64,000 nucleotides of DNA from Nonomuraea spiralis (GTDB lineage Bacteria; Actinomycetota; Actinomycetes; Streptosporangiales; Streptosporangiaceae): NCBI RefSeq assembly GCF_014648435.1, contig NZ_BMRC01000013.1, forward strand, positions 196,817-260,816. Direction: 5' to 3'. This document shows positions 29,777 through 38,554 of this stretch, in pieces. The stretch's first letter is position 1. Each line of letters opens with the position of its first letter. The notes under the pieces were generated by a model. The model was not told the origin of the DNA. It saw only the letters and a program-made list of their open reading frames with translations, and did no database searches. A program made the translations under genes and the position numbers.

Positions 29777-31416
29777 AATGGTCTCCCGGGTTCGGTGACG
29801 AGGTCGATGAGGAAGGGGCCGTCGTGGCCGAGCAGCCGCTCGACGGCCTCCTCGATCTGGTCGGCCTTCTCCACCCGCAGCCCGTCCACGCCGCAGCCCC
29901 TGGCCAGGTCGGTGAACTGGAGGTCGGGGTAGGAGAGGTCGAACGACCGAGGGAAACGGTGACCGGGGATGCCCCGGCCGCGCCAGTACTCCTCGATGTT
30001 GTTGTCCAGCAGCCGGTAGCTGTGGTTGTTGCAGATCACGAACTTGGCGGCGATGTCGTACCGGACGGCGGTGGCCAGGGCCTGGAAGGTGTACATGCTG
30101 CCGCCGTCGCCGGTGAAGCCGATCACCGTACGGTCCGGGTGGGCGAGCTTGGCGCCGATCGCCCCCGGGATGCCCACGCCGAGCGAGCCGCCGCGGGTCA
30201 GGAACCAGCTGCCCGGCCCGCGCGGCGGGAAGTACGCGCCGATCACGCCGGAGGCGGTCAGCCCCTCGTCGAAGACGATCACATCGTCGGGGGCCCGCGC
30301 GGCCAGCTCGCGCATGAACGTGTTGAGGATGGAGTCCTCGGCCGGCGCCGGGCGCGGCGGCTCGGCCGTCCGCCGGGCCAGCCGCGCCGCGGCCGCCTGC
30401 TTGCCGGCCCGGCCCATCGTGCCCTCCAGCTCGGCCGACAGCGCGGCCAGCGTGAGCCGGGGGTCGGCCACCAGGCCCAGCGTGACCGGATGGTTCTTGG
30501 CGATCTCGTACGAGTCCAGATCGATGTGCACGATCCGGGCGTCCTTGCCGAACGGGCTGGTCAGCGACGGGAACACCTCGGGGAACAGGTACGTGCCCAC
30601 CACCAGCACGGCGTCGGCGTCCTTGACCGCGTCCGCGCTGACCTGGCCGAACATGTGGCCGAGCTGGCCCCGGAAGAGCGGGTGGCGGCCGTCCATGTTC
30701 GCCTCGGAGAACTCCACGCCCCACACGTCGGCGCCGAGCTGCTCGGCCACCCGGGTCAGCTCCGCCTGCGCGCCGGAGACCGACACGCCGTCGCCGGCCA
30801 GGATGATCGGGGAGCGGGCGCCGGACAGCAGCCCGGCGGCCTGGCGTACCAGCTCGGGGGCGGGCAGCACGGCGGTGTGCGGCACCAGCGACGGCTGGAC
30901 CGGCTCGTGGTTGGGCTGGTCCAGCACGTCGAGCGGGAGCGCCACGAACACCGGGCCGCGCGGCGGCGTCATCGCCATCTTCACCGCCCGCCGCAGCACC
31001 CGCAGCACCGAGCCCGGGTCGATCACGCGCATGGCGTGCTTGGTGACGGGCCGGGCCATGGCCACGAGATCGGCGGCCATCTGGGCGTCCATCGCGTCGT
31101 AGCCGACGCCGGCCTCACCGGCGACGACGACCAGCGGGGAGTGCCCCCGCTTGGCCTGGTACAGCATGCCGATCGCGTTGCCCAGCCCCACGCCGCTGTG
31201 GAGCTGCAGGAGCGCCGGGCCGCCCGTGGCGCGGGCGTAGCCGTCGGCGATGCCGGCCGCCACCGTCTCCTGGAGGGTGAGGATGTAGTGGAAGTCCTCG
31301 AACCCCTCAAGCGCGTCGAGGAAGCCCTGCTCGACCGTCCCCGGGTTGCCGAACATGTACGTGATGCCGTCGCTGAGGAACTGCTCGATGATCGCGGTGT
31401 TGCCGTCCCTGGCCAT
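29773..31416 (-). CDS. ThDP-dependent enzyme, benzoylformate-decarboxylase-like
   Basis: 547 residues. Three-domain ThDP enzyme: the N-terminal pyrimidine domain has FGNPGTVEQGFLDAL, the activating Glu in LTLQETVAAGIADGYARA and LLQLHSGVGLGNAIGML; the C-terminal domain has GDGGSMYTFQAL...NNHSYR for Mg-ThDP. The GNPG and LHS motifs are those of benzoylformate decarboxylase (MdlC), where Ser26 and His70 act; here Thr replaces that Ser. It probably decarboxylates or ligates 2-oxo acids. Flanked by two DJ-1/PfpI genes. Confidence 0.85.
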   Translation of the reverse strand: MARDGNTAIIEQFLSDGITYMFGNPGTVEQGFLDALEGFEDFHYILTLQETVAAGIADGYARATGGPALLQLHSGVGLGNAIGMLYQAKRGHSPLVVVAGEAGVGYDAMDAQMAADLVAMARPVTKHAMRVIDPGSVLRVLRRAVKMAMTPPRGPVFVALPLDVLDQPNHEPVQPSLVPHTAVLPAPELVRQAAGLLSGARSPIILAGDGVSVSGAQAELTRVAEQLGADVWGVEFSEANMDGRHPLFRGQLGHMFGQVSADAVKDADAVLVVGTYLFPEVFPSLTSPFGKDARIVHIDLDSYEIAKNHPVTLGLVADPRLTLAALSAELEGTMGRAGKQAAAARLARRTAEPPRPAPAEDSILNTFMRELAARAPDDVIVFDEGLTASGVIGAYFPPRGPGSWFLTRGGSLGVGIPGAIGAKLAHPDRTVIGFTGDGGSMYTFQALATAVRYDIAAKFVICNNHSYRLLDNNIEEYWRGRGIPGHRFPRSFDLSYPDLQFTDLARGCGVDGLRVEKADQIEEAVERLLGHDGPFLIDLVTEPGRPL

Positions 31417-31425
31417 GGCCCGCCA

Positions 31426-32253
31426 TCACCAGCCGAAGCGGCGCAGGCCGCCCTCGAGCACTTCGACGATCTTCTGCCCGGTCAGGAACGAGTCGGGCGT
31501 GGAACGGCCGGTGACGAACGGGAAGTCCACGATGACCGAGGTCTCCCTGCCGAAGTTGCCGATGTAGCGCCCCTCGGGCCCGGTGGCGTCCCGCAGGATG
31601 TACTCCAGCGGGTACGGCGGCGGCCCCATGTTGAAGTCGGGCACGCCGAGGAACCCGGTGCCGTCCTTGTAGTCGTACTCCTTGCAGTGACCGGTGACGC
31701 GCTTGCCCCAGATGATGCTCTTGCGGTCCTCCCAGTCACGGGCGAAGGCCAGGCAGGCCACGCCGTAGCACTCGGCCGCCACCGGCTTGCCCGCCCGGGC
31801 GAACGCGAGCACGATCTCGTGCACCCGCTCGTTGTTGGCCAGGTCCACGATCGGCCCGCTGCCGCCGACGATCAGCACGGCGTCGTAGGGCACCAGCTCG
31901 GCCTCCAGCTTGGCGACCGCCCGGTGGTAGGACTCCAGCCGGCGCAGGTAGTCGGGGCTGCTGGTGTACGGGCGCTCGGGCGCCCACGCCGACAGGTTCA
32001 GCGGGTTGGCCAGGCGGCCGGACTCGTCCAGGTCGCGGGTCAGCTTGGCCACCTCGGGCGTGGTGACCGAGCGGCCGAGCGGCGGGTCGACGTAGTCGGG
32101 GTCCATGCTGGGCGGCAGGGCGTGCGGCTGCTTGCCGGTCGGCGTGGCGAACACGACGTCGTAGCCGCGCTCGTCGAAGGCCGACAGCGGGCCGACGAGC
32201 TCCTCCCCCCAGTAGCCGAACTCCGAGAGGATCACGAGAACGCGCTTGGTCAT
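31426..32253 (-). CDS. DJ-1/PfpI-type class I glutamine-amidotransferase-like protein
   Basis: 275 residues. VLVILSEFGYWGEELVGPL opens the fold; the nucleophile elbow is PVAAECYGVACLAFARD with Cys followed by Tyr, and VLIVGGSGPIVDLANN precedes it. Longer than typical PfpI and closer to Hsp31-like members, with inserted segments around residues 45-105. Coupled by ATGA to the EthD-like gene and 9 bp before the ThDP enzyme. Not closely related in sequence to the smaller PfpI protein two genes downstream. Confidence 0.8.
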   Translation of the reverse strand: MTKRVLVILSEFGYWGEELVGPLSAFDERGYDVVFATPTGKQPHALPPSMDPDYVDPPLGRSVTTPEVAKLTRDLDESGRLANPLNLSAWAPERPYTSSPDYLRRLESYHRAVAKLEAELVPYDAVLIVGGSGPIVDLANNERVHEIVLAFARAGKPVAAECYGVACLAFARDWEDRKSIIWGKRVTGHCKEYDYKDGTGFLGVPDFNMGPPPYPLEYILRDATGPEGRYIGNFGRETSVIVDFPFVTGRSTPDSFLTGQKIVEVLEGGLRRFGW

Positions 32254-32951
32254 ACCAACTCCCCAGGGATGATCCAGTTTTCCTTGCAGGTCATCGAGAA
32301 CACGTGGGCCGGGTCGGCGATCGCCTCCAGCTCCGGCTTGACCCGGCGGGCGTGGTGGGCCGAGGACAGCGCGGCGCGCAGCGCGTCCACGTCGTCGAAC
32401 CAGAGCTGGTCCACGCCGTCGAAGCCGGCCTCGCCGAAGGTGTACGCGCCGTCCACGGTGTGGCAGTGCAGGTGCCTGCGCAGGCCCGGCAGCCCGGCCA
32501 CCGCGGCGGCGTAGGACTCCAGGGACTGCTTGCGGTAGGTGTCCAGCGGCAGGCCGGGGCGCCGCTTGATCAGCGTGGTGACCTTCACCCAGCTCTCGGG
32601 CCGGGGCTTGGGGCCGGGCACCAGCTCGTGGGCGACGGTGTCGACCACGATCGTCGACCAGAACGCCGCCCAGTTCGGCTCGTCCAGCCGGGCGCCCTGG
32701 AGGAACTCCTCGCTCTGCAGCGAGGCGAGCTGCTCCTCGGCGTTGCGCAGCCAGATCTCGGCGATGCCCTGGTGCGGCAGCGCCGGCCGGCCCACGTCGC
32801 CGTCGAACGGGATACGGGTGTCGACCAGGTACTGCCTGATCTGCTTGATCTTGCTGGCGAACTTCACCGCGTGCACGTTGACCCAGTAGTCCTGGAACTG
32901 CTGGGCGGTGAAGCCGGGCTTGGGAGCGCCGAAGATGAACTGGTGGATCAT
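32250..32951 (-). CDS. Tandem EthD-like (dimeric alpha-beta barrel) protein
   Basis: 233 residues. Two EthD-type repeats: the first begins MIHQFIFGAPKPGFTAQQF with YWVNVHAVKFASKIKQIRQY, the second begins VKVTTLIKRRPGLPLDTY with RKQSLESYAAAV and LRRHLHCHTVDG. Ferredoxin-like barrels of this class include EthD, polyketide cyclases and small monooxygenase-like proteins. The start overlaps the GMC stop (ATGA). It probably handles a product of the GMC enzymes. Confidence 0.8.
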   Translation of the reverse strand: MIHQFIFGAPKPGFTAQQFQDYWVNVHAVKFASKIKQIRQYLVDTRIPFDGDVGRPALPHQGIAEIWLRNAEEQLASLQSEEFLQGARLDEPNWAAFWSTIVVDTVAHELVPGPKPRPESWVKVTTLIKRRPGLPLDTYRKQSLESYAAAVAGLPGLRRHLHCHTVDGAYTFGEAGFDGVDQLWFDDVDALRAALSSAHHARRVKPELEAIADPAHVFSMTCKENWIIPGELV

Positions 32952-34555
32952 CGCGTAGCCTCCTGTCGGGCCGGGACGAAGTCCGCCGCGACGAACTCGG
33001 CCGCGCGCTCGCCGATCATCACGGTCGTGGTGTGGGGGTTGGCCGAGACGATCGTCGGCATGATCGAGGCGTCGGCGACGCGGAGCCCCTCGACGCCGCG
33101 GACCCGCAGCCGGGTGTCCACCACCGCGAGGCTGTCGGAGCCCATCTTGCAGGAGCCGGCGAAGTGGTAGTACGAGCCGACGTTCTCCGTCACCCAGGCG
33201 CTGAGCTGCTCGCGGGTGCGTACGTCGGGGCCGGGCGCGACCTCGGTCAGCCCCCAGTCGCGCCGGAAGGCCGAGCTGGCGTAGATGTCGCGGGCGATCT
33301 CGACCATCGTCACCGTTCGCTCCAGGTCCGAGCGCTCGCCGAAGTAGTTCGCGCTGACCCGCGGGTAGGCCGTCGGGTCGGTGCCGGCCAGCCGTACGCT
33401 GCCGCGTGACAGCGGGCGGACCAGCCCCGGCAGGGTGAGCACGATCTTCGGGTCGACCAGCTCGCGCACCGGAGTGAGCGGCTGCCCGGTCTCCACCCGC
33501 TTGATGACGTTGGCGAAGAACTGGTCGCCGAACGGCGCCCGGTGCACCAGGCAGATCTCCATGTCGGGCACCGGCAGCCCCGGCTCCGACCCCCAGAACA
33601 GCCCGACCTCGGTCACCTGGCCGCGCGGGTCGGGCGCCGCCTTGTCCATGTACCCGATCGGGCCGATGACCAGCGGGTGGTCGTGGAAGTTGGCGCCCAC
33701 GCCGGGCAGGTCGGCGACCACCGGGATGCCGAGCGCGGCCAGCGACCCGGCCTTGCCGATCCCGGACAGCTGCAGCAGTTTGGGCGACTGGATCGCGCCC
33801 GCGCAGACGATCACCTCGTGCTCGGCCCTGACCGTGCGCAGCTCGCCGTCCTTCAGGTACTCCACGCCCACGCAGCGCTCGCCCTCGAACAGCAGCCGGG
33901 TGGCCAGCGCGCCCACCTCGACGCCGATGCGCTCCAGCGCCGGCTCCAGGTAGGCGGCACGCACGCCGCAGCGGGTGCCCTTGTCCACGTCGATGTCCAC
34001 GTGGTGCCAGCTCACGCCGAAGCTGTCGGCGTTGAAGTCCTCGACCTGCGGGTAACCCAGCTCCACGCAGGCCTCGACGAACGTCTGCGAGACCGGGTTG
34101 CCCATGTCCCTGGCGTTGACGATCTTGATCGGGCCCTCGTGGCCGGCCGTGGGGTTGGTGGCGTCCCGCTGCCCCTCCATACGCCGGAAGTAGGGCAGGA
34201 CGTCGGCGAAGGACCAGCCGGGGCAGCCGTCGTAGGCCCAGGCGTCGAAGTCCGCCGGACGGCCGCGCGTGTGGATCATGTGGTAGACGTTCGAGGTGCC
34301 GCCCAGGCCGCGGCCCGCCGCCGAGTAGACCTGGCGCCCGCCGAGCCCCGGCTGGGGCTCGCTCATGTACGCCCAGTCCAGCTCGGTCAGCAGCACCTCG
34401 TTCCACCGGCTGGGGTCCACGACCGCGTCGGTGATCTTCGTGTCGCCCGCCTCCAGGACCAGGACGCGGGCCCCCGGCAGCTCGCTCAGCCGGGCGGCCA
34501 CGACCGATCCGGCCGTGCCGCCGCCCACGACGACGAAGTCGACGGTCTGTGTCAT
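32948..34555 (-). CDS. GMC-family FAD oxidoreductase (copy 1)
   Basis: 535 residues, choline-dehydrogenase/alcohol-oxidase type. FAD site VDFVVVGGGTAGSVVAARLSE, GMC signature 1 near AAGRGLGGTSNVYHMIHTRG, signature 2 near VIVCAGAIQSPKLLQLSGIG, and active-site YYHFAGSCKMG with a second His in SANPHTTTVMIGERAAEF. Oxidises an alcohol to a carbonyl. It lies 6 bp downstream of a second, clearly paralogous GMC gene. Confidence 0.92.
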   Translation of the reverse strand: MTQTVDFVVVGGGTAGSVVAARLSELPGARVLVLEAGDTKITDAVVDPSRWNEVLLTELDWAYMSEPQPGLGGRQVYSAAGRGLGGTSNVYHMIHTRGRPADFDAWAYDGCPGWSFADVLPYFRRMEGQRDATNPTAGHEGPIKIVNARDMGNPVSQTFVEACVELGYPQVEDFNADSFGVSWHHVDIDVDKGTRCGVRAAYLEPALERIGVEVGALATRLLFEGERCVGVEYLKDGELRTVRAEHEVIVCAGAIQSPKLLQLSGIGKAGSLAALGIPVVADLPGVGANFHDHPLVIGPIGYMDKAAPDPRGQVTEVGLFWGSEPGLPVPDMEICLVHRAPFGDQFFANVIKRVETGQPLTPVRELVDPKIVLTLPGLVRPLSRGSVRLAGTDPTAYPRVSANYFGERSDLERTVTMVEIARDIYASSAFRRDWGLTEVAPGPDVRTREQLSAWVTENVGSYYHFAGSCKMGSDSLAVVDTRLRVRGVEGLRVADASIMPTIVSANPHTTTVMIGERAAEFVAADFVPARQEATR

Positions 34556-34561
34556 CTCAGC

Positions 34562-36091
34562 TCACCTCCGTGCCGATGCGGTGATCAGGTCGGCGGCCCG
34601 TTCGGCGATCATGATCGTGGCCGCGTTGGTGTTGCCCCGGGTGATGACCGGCATGACGGAGGCGTCGGCGACGCGCAGCCCGTCCACGCCGCGGACCCGC
34701 AGGTCCGGCTCGACGACCGCCTCGCCGTCGCGGCCCATCCGGCAGGTGCCGGCCGGGTGCCACACGGTCGAGGCGCTGGCCCGCACGTAGTCGGCCAGGC
34801 CGGCCGGGCTCGTGACATCAGGCCCGGGGGCCAGCTCCCGGCCGCGCAGGGAGTCGAAGGCCGCGTCCGAGACCAGCTCCCTGGCCAGGACGATGGCCTC
34901 GGTCAGCAGCCGCAGGTCGGCGGCGGCCTCCAGGTAGTGCGGGTCGATGAGCGGGCGCAGCGGGTCGCCGGGGCGCAGCCGTACCTCGCCTCTGCTCCGG
35001 GGTTGCAGCAGGATCGGCGCGAAGGTGAACCCCGGGCCGTCCGTCTTGTACCGGTCGTCGATGAACTGCACCGGGCCGAAGAAGAACTGCAGGTCCGGGG
35101 CGTCGCCGCCCAGGACGTTGGTGAACAGCCCCGCCTCGGACAGCAGCTCGGGGAAGGGCAGCTCGCGCAGGCTCTCGTACCCCACGCCGAACAGCACGTG
35201 GTCCTGGAGGTTGCCGCCCACGCCCGGCAGGTCGGCGACCACCTCGACGCCGTGCTCGCGCAGGTGCGCGGCCGGGCCGAGCCCCGAGCGCAGCAGCAGC
35301 GCCGGCGAGGCCAGCGCGCCGCAGGCCACGATGACCTCCTGCTCGGCCACGGCCCGGTGCGTACGCCCGTCCTTGACGTACTCCACGCCGCCGGCCCGGC
35401 CGCCCTCGACGGTCAGGCGGGTGACCACGGCGCCGGTCTCCAGCGTGAGGCCGGGCTCGCCCAGCACCGGGGCCAGGAACGCCTCGGACGCGCTGGACCG
35501 GCGGCCGTCCTTGTCCCGCGTGGACTGGTAGAAGAAGGCCAGCCCCTCCTGCCGCGGCCCGTTGTAGTCGCCGGTGCCGTCGGCGCGCCCGCGGGCGATC
35601 GCCGCCCGGACGAAGGCGCGCGAGGCGTCCGACGGCGAGCCGTAGTCGACCACCTTCAGCGGGCCGCCGCTGCCCCGGTACTCCTGCGAGCCGCCCGGGT
35701 AGTCCTCCGAGCGCCTGAAGTAGGGCAGCACCTCGTCGTAGGACCAGCCGTCGTTGCCGAGCGCGGCCCAGCCGTCGAAGTCGCGGCGGTTGCCCCGCAC
35801 GTACATCATGGCGTTGACCGAGCTGCCGCCGCCCAGGAGGCGGCCCTGTGGGATGGGCACGACCCGGCCGCCGAGCTCCGGCTGCGGCGTGGTCGCGTAG
35901 TCCCACACGAACTCCGGCGAGCCCCACATCGAGGTCATGGACGGGATGTCGGTCCGGTGCACGCACTCGGCCGCGTCCGGCCCGCCGGCCTCCAGCAGCA
36001 GCACCCGGCAGCCCAGCGCGTCCAGCAGCCGCCTGGCCACGACGCACCCGGCGCTGCCCGCGCCCACCACGATGTAGTCGTAGGCGCTCAC
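34562..36091 (-). CDS. GMC-family FAD oxidoreductase (copy 2)
   Basis: 509 residues from a GTG that overlaps the stop of the upstream Nif11-like gene (36088-36091). FAD motif YDYIVVGAGSAGCVVARRLLD, signature 1 GRLLGGGSSVNAMMYVRG, signature 2 VIVACGALASPALLLRSGLG and active site STVWHPAGTCRMG with Asn in RGNTNAATIMIAERAAD. The second catalytic residue therefore differs between the two copies (Asn here, His in copy 1), suggesting different substrates or a consecutive pair of oxidations. Confidence 0.92.
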   Translation of the reverse strand: MSAYDYIVVGAGSAGCVVARRLLDALGCRVLLLEAGGPDAAECVHRTDIPSMTSMWGSPEFVWDYATTPQPELGGRVVPIPQGRLLGGGSSVNAMMYVRGNRRDFDGWAALGNDGWSYDEVLPYFRRSEDYPGGSQEYRGSGGPLKVVDYGSPSDASRAFVRAAIARGRADGTGDYNGPRQEGLAFFYQSTRDKDGRRSSASEAFLAPVLGEPGLTLETGAVVTRLTVEGGRAGGVEYVKDGRTHRAVAEQEVIVACGALASPALLLRSGLGPAAHLREHGVEVVADLPGVGGNLQDHVLFGVGYESLRELPFPELLSEAGLFTNVLGGDAPDLQFFFGPVQFIDDRYKTDGPGFTFAPILLQPRSRGEVRLRPGDPLRPLIDPHYLEAAADLRLLTEAIVLARELVSDAAFDSLRGRELAPGPDVTSPAGLADYVRASASTVWHPAGTCRMGRDGEAVVEPDLRVRGVDGLRVADASVMPVITRGNTNAATIMIAERAADLITASARR

Positions 36092-36396
36092 GACGGCTCC
36101 AGCAGCCGGGCCCGCTCCAGGGCGGGCAGCAGGTCGCCGACCAGGAACTCCAGATAGTGCTGGCCCCACATCGTCCGCCAGAGCGGGAAGGTGGAGTCGA
36201 AGGTGTCGCCGCGCAGGTCGGCCAGGCGCTCCTCCAGCTCCCACACCACGCCGTTGAAGTCGGCCTCGGTGAACGGCAGCCCGTGCTCGGCCGCGGCGGC
36301 GACGACCTCCGCCTTGCTCTTGGCCCGCAGCGACTCCAGCACGTCGGGACGCGAGCCCGCCAGGCGCAGGAACGCGATCAGGTTCGTCCCGCTCAT
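36088..36396 (-). CDS. Small Nif11-like protein B
   Basis: 102 residues starting at MSGTNLIAFL (ATG 36396, overlapping the stop of the preceding small gene). Residues 4-50 read like the Nif11 leader domain: NLIAFLRLAGSRPDVLESL followed by AEVVAAAAEHGLPFTEADF. The C-terminal half carries FPLWRTMWGQHYLEFLVGD, shared with the upstream paralogue. There is no Cys-rich or Ser/Thr-rich core peptide and no double-Gly cleavage site before a tail, so this is not an obvious lanthipeptide-type precursor. It may be a scaffold, a carrier or a new kind of precursor for the GMC enzymes. Confidence 0.75.
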   Translation of the reverse strand: MSGTNLIAFLRLAGSRPDVLESLRAKSKAEVVAAAAEHGLPFTEADFNGVVWELEERLADLRGDTFDSTFPLWRTMWGQHYLEFLVGDLLPALERARLLEPS

Positions 36397-36728
36397 GACA
36401 CCGGCCGCCTCTCGTCGGCCGCGAACCCGCGCAGCTCCTCCTCGCCGAACCTGGACACCACGTGGTCGAGCAGGTAGTCCAGGTAACGCACGCCCCACAT
36501 GTGCCGCCAGAGCGCGCTGTCGCCGTCGACGGTCTGGCCGTCCTTGGCGACGATGACCTCGATCTCCAGGGCCCCGACCACCGACACCAGCTCCTCCGCC
36601 GTGAAGCGGAAGCCCTCGTCGGATGCGTGGAACAACAATTGACTGAGATTTCTCGCGCTATACTCAGCGCGTCTTTGCGGATTCTCGCGCAGGTCGCCGA
36701 GGAATCTCACGAATTCGCTCTTCGCCAT
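36393..36728 (-). CDS. Small Nif11-like protein A, first gene of the long operon
   Basis: 111 residues starting at MAKSEFVRFL (ATG 36728). The Nif11-like part is SEFVRFLGDLRENPQRRAEY and LSQLLFHASDEGFRFTAEEL; the C-terminal part has SALWRHMWGVRYLDYLLDHV. The LWRxMWGxxYLxxL motif is common to both paralogues. No cysteine is present. The first third of the gene is lower in GC than its surroundings. The gene opens the 17-gene minus-strand operon and is divergent from merR; its own promoter must lie in 36729-36921. Confidence 0.75.
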   Translation of the reverse strand: MAKSEFVRFLGDLRENPQRRAEYSARNLSQLLFHASDEGFRFTAEELVSVVGALEIEVIVAKDGQTVDGDSALWRHMWGVRYLDYLLDHVVSRFGEEELRGFAADERRPVS

Positions 36729-36884
36729 TGGCACCACCATTTCGTCCGGCGCTACGGGTGAATCATGTTCGGCGCTCGGAAAACGCGTCAACGCGCGACC
36801 GGGCGCGGACCGGGCCGTATGGAGGTAGCCGGTCCCATTCCGTCAAGTCCGGGGCCGCATTCACCGGGATTCATCCGTACGCAC

Positions 36885-36921
36885 TTGACTTTGATCGCGC
36901 TCAAAGGGCGACAATGATCGT
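36885..36921 (+). promoter_or_regulatory. MerR-type promoter/operator of merR, probably leaderless
   Basis: A -35 TTGACT (36885-36890) and a -10 GACAAT (36910-36915) are separated by 19 bp, the long spacer typical of MerR-controlled promoters. Between them lies the perfect dyad CTTTGA-tcgcgc-TCAAAG (36889-36906). Transcription would start close to the merR ATG at 36922, giving a leaderless message. Autoregulation by MerR is strongly suggested; the divergent operon could be controlled from the same site. Confidence 0.75.
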
Positions 36922-37302
36922 ATGGATCAGAGCCTGACGATCGCGGAAGTCGCAGCCGAGACCGGCCTCAGCGCCCACGCGCTGCGCTATTACGAGAAGG
37001 CCGGCCTGATGCGGGAGACGCCCCCGCGCGGTGGCAACGGGCACCGCCGCTACACCGAGCGTGATCTGGCCTGGATCAGGTTCCTGACCAGGCTGCGCGG
37101 CACCGGGATGTCCATCGCCGACGTCCGCCGCTACGCCGAGCTCGTCCGCGCGGGCGAGAGCACGACGGCCGAGCGCAAGCAGATCCTGCTCACCCACCGC
37201 GAGGAGGTGGCCAAGCGCATCGCCCAGCTCAAGGACGACCTGGCCGCCATCGACTACAAGATCGACATCTACGAGAAGCTTGAGGAGAAGTACCAGCTGT
37301 GA
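36922..37302 (+). CDS. MerR-family transcriptional regulator
   Basis: 126 residues. The winged HTH has LTIAEVAAETGLSAHALRYYEKAGL and RRYTERDLAWIRFLTRLRGTGMS, and a coiled coil near the C-terminus (AQLKDDLAAIDYKIDIYEKL) makes the dimer. No Cys cluster for metal or iron-sulfur is present, so a small organic or aldehyde-type signal is likelier. Coupled to the MFS gene (GTGA at 37299-37302) and divergent from the long operon, it is the best candidate regulator of both. Confidence 0.92.
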   Translation: MDQSLTIAEVAAETGLSAHALRYYEKAGLMRETPPRGGNGHRRYTERDLAWIRFLTRLRGTGMSIADVRRYAELVRAGESTTAERKQILLTHREEVAKRIAQLKDDLAAIDYKIDIYEKLEEKYQL

Positions 37303-38546
37303 CCGCGCCGGCGCGGCGGGACAGCGAGCCCGGCCAGGCGTCCTTCGGCCCCCGCTTCGTCACGGCGGTCTCGGTCGGCTCGCTGCTGAACCCGATCAAC
37401 TCCTCGATCATCGCCATCGCGCTCGTGCCCATCGCCCACCATTTCGGCGTGGGCGCCGACGCCACCTCCTGGCTGGTGTCGGCCCTGTACCTGGCCACGG
37501 CGATCGGCCAGCCGGTGCTGGGCCGGCTGGCCGACCGGCTCGGCCCGCGCCGGATCTACCTGGCCGGGCTGGTCACGGTCGCCGCCGGCGGGCTGCTCGG
37601 CTACTGGGCGCCGACCCTCGGCCTGCTCGTGGTCGCCCGCGTGGTGATCGGCCTCGGCACCTCGGCCGCCTACCCGGCCGCCATGAGCATGGTCCGCCGC
37701 AGGTCGCAGCGGTCCGGCGGGTCCGCCCCCGCCTCGGTCATGGGCGCGCTGGCCATGGCCGGGCAGGTCAGCATGGTGCTCGGGCCGCCGCTCGGCGGGC
37801 TGCTCGACGCGCTCGGCGGCTGGCGCTGGATCTTCCTGGTCAACCTGCCGATGGCCGTGGCCGGGGTGGTCTCGGCGTTGTTGTGGCTGCCGCGCGACGA
37901 ACCGTACGAGCAGGACGGCGCGGGCGGCGGCGGCAGCCTGCGCGACCTGGCCCGCAACCGGCCGCTCCTGGTGACGTACCTGCGCAACGCGGTGACGTTC
38001 ATGGCCACCTACGGCTTCCTCTACGGCTGGACGCAGTGGCTGGAGCAGGGCAGGGGGCTGACGGCGGCGGTCGCCGGGCTGCTGCTGATGCCCACCTCGG
38101 CCGTGGGGGCGGTGGTCTCGGGGCTGGCGGCGCGGGCCGACCAGGCACGCTGGATGTTGCCGGCCGGCGCCGCGGCCCTGCTGGCGGGCTGCGCGTGGTT
38201 GCCCGCGCTCGACGGCGGGGCGTCCATCCTGTCGTTGTGCCTGCTCAGCGCGCTCTTCGGGGTGCAGAACGGGCTCAACATCGTAGGCAACCAGGCCGCG
38301 ATGTACCGCCAGGCGCCGCCGGACCGGATCGGCATGGCCGCGGGCCTGCTGCGTACCTCCCAGTACGCCGGGGCGATCTGCTCGGCGCTGCTCATCAGCC
38401 TGACCTACGGCGAACGCGCCACCGACGAGGGGCTGCACCGGCTGGGCGTGGTCCTGACGGCGGCCTCGGCGCTGCTGCTGGCCGGCACCCTCGTGGCGGC
38501 GGTCCGTACGGGCGGGCGGCGGACACGCGTGAGCGGGCGGAGGTAG
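37299..38546 (+). CDS. MFS transporter
   Basis: 415 residues with about 12 membrane helices. The motif between helices 2 and 3 is GQPVLGRLADRLGPRRIYLAG, and PLGGLLDALGGWRWIFLVNLP is the family's motif C region, typical of drug:proton antiporters. Co-transcribed with merR, it is a likely exporter of the inducing compound or of a product of the divergent operon. Confidence 0.9.
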   Translation: MTAPARRDSEPGQASFGPRFVTAVSVGSLLNPINSSIIAIALVPIAHHFGVGADATSWLVSALYLATAIGQPVLGRLADRLGPRRIYLAGLVTVAAGGLLGYWAPTLGLLVVARVVIGLGTSAAYPAAMSMVRRRSQRSGGSAPASVMGALAMAGQVSMVLGPPLGGLLDALGGWRWIFLVNLPMAVAGVVSALLWLPRDEPYEQDGAGGGGSLRDLARNRPLLVTYLRNAVTFMATYGFLYGWTQWLEQGRGLTAAVAGLLLMPTSAVGAVVSGLAARADQARWMLPAGAAALLAGCAWLPALDGGASILSLCLLSALFGVQNGLNIVGNQAAMYRQAPPDRIGMAAGLLRTSQYAGAICSALLISLTYGERATDEGLHRLGVVLTAASALLLAGTLVAAVRTGGRRTRVSGRR

Positions 38547-38554
38547 ACGCGCGT

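Noticed and set aside
36088..36728. Classical lanthipeptide or nitrile-hydratase-type precursor peptides
   Set aside because: No cysteines, no double-Gly cleavage site followed by a core, and no LanM, YcaO or radical-SAM gene nearby.
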